Below, in pieces: positions 6,601-7,248 of a stretch of DNA of 7,248 bases. Below the pieces are notes generated by a model that was not told the DNA's origin, searched no databases, and saw nothing but the letters and a program-made list of their open reading frames with translations. The translations under genes were made by a program, and so were the position numbers. Every line of letters starts with the position of its first letter. The stretch's first letter is position 1. Source of the DNA: Paludibacteraceae bacterium (GTDB lineage: Bacteria > Bacteroidota > Bacteroidia > Bacteroidales > Paludibacteraceae); assembly GCA_023227695.1 (NCBI GenBank), contig JALNVE010000165.1, forward strand, positions 1 through 7,248, in the 5' to 3' direction.

Positions 6601-6985
6601 ACCATTTATCCAAATAGGATTGAACAGCAGCTCATATGCAAACTTTACAGATGATGGTATCACAGTTGTAAAGAATGCTTGCTACTATCTACTTGGCATC
6701 AACGAGGAAGATACCAGCAATGATGTGATCAATGCTTCTCAGTGGGCTATATATCCTAATCCAATCGGTGAAGTGATCAACATCTCAACATTCATAAACA
6801 ACGACAACACTCTCGACTTAAGGATTTACAATGCATGCGGTAAGATTGTATTGTCACAAAAGATAGCTGTACAAAAAGGAGATAACGAGATCAAAATAAA
6901 CAGAGGTTGTCTTGCTCCAGGAAGCTACATTCTGGAACTTAAGAACAACGGAAAAATACGTTCGAAAATAATTCTTTTAAAATAA
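3638..6985 (+). CDS. Secreted rhamnogalacturonan lyase (PL11 family) with Ig-like modules, an extra Rossmann-like domain and a T9SS sorting domain
   Basis: The product (1115 residues) should cleave the rhamnogalacturonan-I backbone by beta-elimination outside the cell. Domains in order are: Sec signal peptide (1-26, cleavage VQS|A); an N-terminal beta-sheet lid (about 30-115, starting RQMEYLDRGVVAV); a PL11 beta-propeller (about 116-605); two Ig-like modules (622-713, 718-802); an unassigned alpha/beta domain (805-1020); and a T9SS tail (1035-1115). The propeller shows Asp-rich calcium loops DVDGDGEYE (142-150), DYDGDGKAE (206-214) and DVDFDGFDE (358-366), and family blocks HGDAMHVSQMDP (388-399), TPCLSADLLGDWREEI (528-543), HRLFTPMHDAIYRMG (565-579) and YNQPPHLGFYIG (587-598). 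Bacillus YesW/YesX-type enzymes stop near the end of the propeller, so about 500 residues here are extra. The ATG at 3638 gives a full signal peptide. The gene is separated from the PL1 gene by a terminator, and a strong terminator follows it. Endo versus exo action cannot be decided. Confidence 0.95.
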   Translation: MERTQTYIKKIWIIFILIFCFSLVQSATRQMEYLDRGVVAVKVNNGVYLSWRYLGTDQPAIGFNVYRDGALLNNTPITKSTNYTDEGGSAASIYVIKSVINGIEQETSKSTSVWSKHYKSLQLRRPTGNGCTYTPNDISAGDVDGDGEYELIVKWDPSNAQDNSNSGYTGNVYLDCYKLDGTFLWQIDLGLNIRAGAHYTQFQVYDYDGDGKAEVACKTAPGTKDGKGDYVLLGSDNPTADYRNSGGYILSGPEYLTIFRGATGEEINTIPFNPLRGSVTKANWGDDYGNRVDRFLACTAYLDGVHPSLVMCRGYYTQSNLVAYDFKDNQLVQRWEHHSTTSNVGAYGEGYHNLSVADVDFDGFDEIIYGSACIDHDGKLYYRKGFGHGDAMHVSQMDPSNDDLEGWFFHEDKNSSYGFELRNLRTGDVIFGEKTGTDVGRGLAADIDARYRGFECWSGANNNVYDSKGQVISTKKPSVNFRVYWDGDLQDELLDGSIIDKWNGNGTTNLVDLYNEDYGSSCNGTKKTPCLSADLLGDWREEIILYNGNDPSKINIYTTTIPTEHRLFTPMHDAIYRMGIAWQNTAYNQPPHLGFYIGDGVDNIIQPDIYVIKNGSLVIGEPTLTKEGAGSSKQTVGNDSPIEDFSYSWTNASSVKVNWEPQTPEGIQVMIDNESKKVNFSGIAAVIGEYKFTVTTISDANEEASLSGVITVIDSKMLSELTYTGELTQTVFEGNAITDLVFTWGKGTSDVEISGLPTEMMAIKRDNSVTFSGTPSESFTATVSAVGNGDPINYEINKTVIPANIKKVAYITDSTAINYRNDTKLLPALKADEKLYITQIEALQSNVDLSAYDLIVISEVPGSASPIMAQLKGIDKPVLNLKVHIYKVSDGTWGWATTGFGDNFTETTLSVASNMLKHPMFKGINFSNGNEVQMFSSVSSKGLTYMNPENFTSQTGDIQTIASVKGETQICIFEAPTGTVISGTTLSKPFIQIGLNSSSYANFTDDGITVVKNACYYLLGINEEDTSNDVINASQWAIYPNPIGEVINISTFINNDNTLDLRIYNACGKIVLSQKIAVQKGDNEIKINRGCLAPGSYILELKNNGKIRSKIILLK
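5501..6043 (+). repeat. Ig-like repeat modules in the PL11 protein (two diverged copies)
   Basis: Residues 622-713 start PTLTKEGAGSSKQTV and contain FSYSWTNASS; they closely follow the second PL1 module (PTLTKRGSGSSSQTI, FGYSWTNATS). The DNA at 5570-5599 matches 3023-3052 at 25 of 30 bases. Residues 718-802 are a more distant copy that retains ELTYTGELTQTV, FTWGKGTS, GLP and FSGTPSE. The shared family suggests modules exchanged between the two secreted lyases. Confidence 0.75.
6050..6697 (+). other. uncharacterised alpha/beta (Rossmann-like) domain within the PL11 protein
   Basis: Residues 805-1020 alternate hydrophobic strands and helices: KKVAYITD (806-813), LYITQIEAL (835-843), LSAYDLIVISEVP (849-861), IDKPVLNLKVHIYK (874-887), HPMFKGINF (918-926) and DDGITVVKNACYYLLG (1005-1020). 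The order recalls ThuA or class I glutamine-amidotransferase-like folds, where 'YDLIVIS' ends a strand and 'HPMFKG' is typical. No nucleophilic Cys elbow is apparent, so amidotransferase chemistry is unlikely. It could bind carbohydrate or be structural; the function is unknown. Confidence 0.6.
6740..6982 (+). other. T9SS type A C-terminal sorting domain of the PL11 protein
   Basis: The last 81 residues form a classical type IX secretion tail: WAIYPNPIGEVINIS (1036-1050), LDLRIYNACGKIVLS (1059-1073), LAPGSYILEL (1092-1101) and terminal KIILLK. The YPNP opening, the R-I-Y-N-x-x-G-K strand and the final K make this the canonical form. It predicts export through the outer membrane with removal of the tail and surface anchoring or release. 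Confidence 0.92.
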
Positions 6986-7026
6986 ACACAACGATTCACA
7001 CACATCACATTACAAACTGAAACGAA

Positions 7027-7055
7027 AGGCCATATCGGAGATTCCGGTATGGCCT
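7027..7055 (+). terminator. strong hairpin terminator after the PL11 gene
   Basis: AGGCCATATCGGA pairs with TCCGGTATGGCCT in a 13-bp stem with one T-G pair and a 3-base loop (GAT). It starts 41 bases after the stop codon and is followed by GTTTGTT. The A-rich 5' flank and T-rich 3' flank could let it act in either direction, so it may also stop transcripts arriving from the right. Confidence 0.85.
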
Positions 7056-7248
7056 GTTTGTTATACCTAATTCAAACCGATGAAATCGAATCAAGTGCAG
7101 AATCTTATGGGCTATGTAACCACAATTTTTGGATCAGCGGATAGGTGGGGTTGGTACAAGGACAAGAATCCCCAGATTCAAGAATAAAGTTTGGCAAGCC
7201 TGTACATGAAAAACTTCACGTCTGCCACGCCCCTGAACTGTGTTCGGA
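7056..7248. other. unassigned region after the last terminator
   Basis: I find no confident gene or RNA here. A 35-codon frame (7080-7187, MKSNQVQNLMGYVTTIFGSA at its start, ending NPQIQE) stops at TAA, and the same frame then stays open to the window edge. A second + frame is open from GTG at 7145 to the edge (containing FGKPVHEKLHVCHAPELCS), and a - strand frame is open from the edge to a stop at 7134-7136. A small inverted repeat GAATC-CCCA-GATTC lies around 7165-7180. The last ~60 bases look more G+C rich than the preceding flank. It may be the edge of a decayed gene, an insertion element or a structured RNA that continues beyond the window. Confidence 0.3.

Noticed and set aside
6050..6697. 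Active glutamine amidotransferase domain
   Set aside because: No Cys nucleophile elbow or catalytic His/Glu pair was found; only the general fold pattern is similar.

Overview
The window looks like chromosomal DNA of a Bacteroidota bacterium, most likely of the order Bacteroidales (gut, rumen or oral type). Four things point there: two secreted enzymes end in type IX secretion (T9SS) type A sorting domains, a system confined to Bacteroidota; the Tat genes are tatA-tatC without tatB; clear Shine-Dalgarno sequences are absent before the starts; and the DNA is AT-rich. The exact genus cannot be fixed from this stretch.

Layout, all on the + strand. Positions 1-1407 are a tight gene string: the last codons of an unidentified gene, a 95-residue protein resembling the 'CXXX repeat peptide modification system' family (accessory proteins of radical-SAM modified peptides), then tatA and tatC, which touch in a TAATG junction. 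Spacings of 1 nt, 14 nt and a 1-nt overlap suggest one operon. Positions 1408-1561 are a non-coding gap. Positions 1562-3493 encode a multidomain family PL1 pectate lyase. A strong hairpin terminator follows (about 3517-3548). Positions 3638-6985 encode a very large (1115-residue) family PL11 rhamnogalacturonan lyase, followed by a second strong hairpin terminator (7027-7055). The last ~190 bases hold no gene I can identify.

The two lyases form a small pectin-degrading pair: PL1 cuts the homogalacturonan backbone and PL11 cuts the rhamnogalacturonan-I backbone. Both carry Sec signal peptides (not Tat) and T9SS C-terminal domains, so they should pass to the cell surface or medium. They share a tandem Ig-like spacer module (two copies in each protein), probably spread by duplication. 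The PL11 enzyme has an extra ~215-residue Rossmann-like domain between its Ig modules and its sorting tail; I cannot assign it a function. No SusC/SusD pair or regulator lies in the window, so this is not a canonical polysaccharide utilisation locus as far as it can be seen.

The most unusual elements are the peptide-modification gene apparently co-transcribed with tatAC, the uncharacterised domain in the PL11 protein, the cysteine ladder in the PL1 enzyme, and the unexplained tail after the last terminator.
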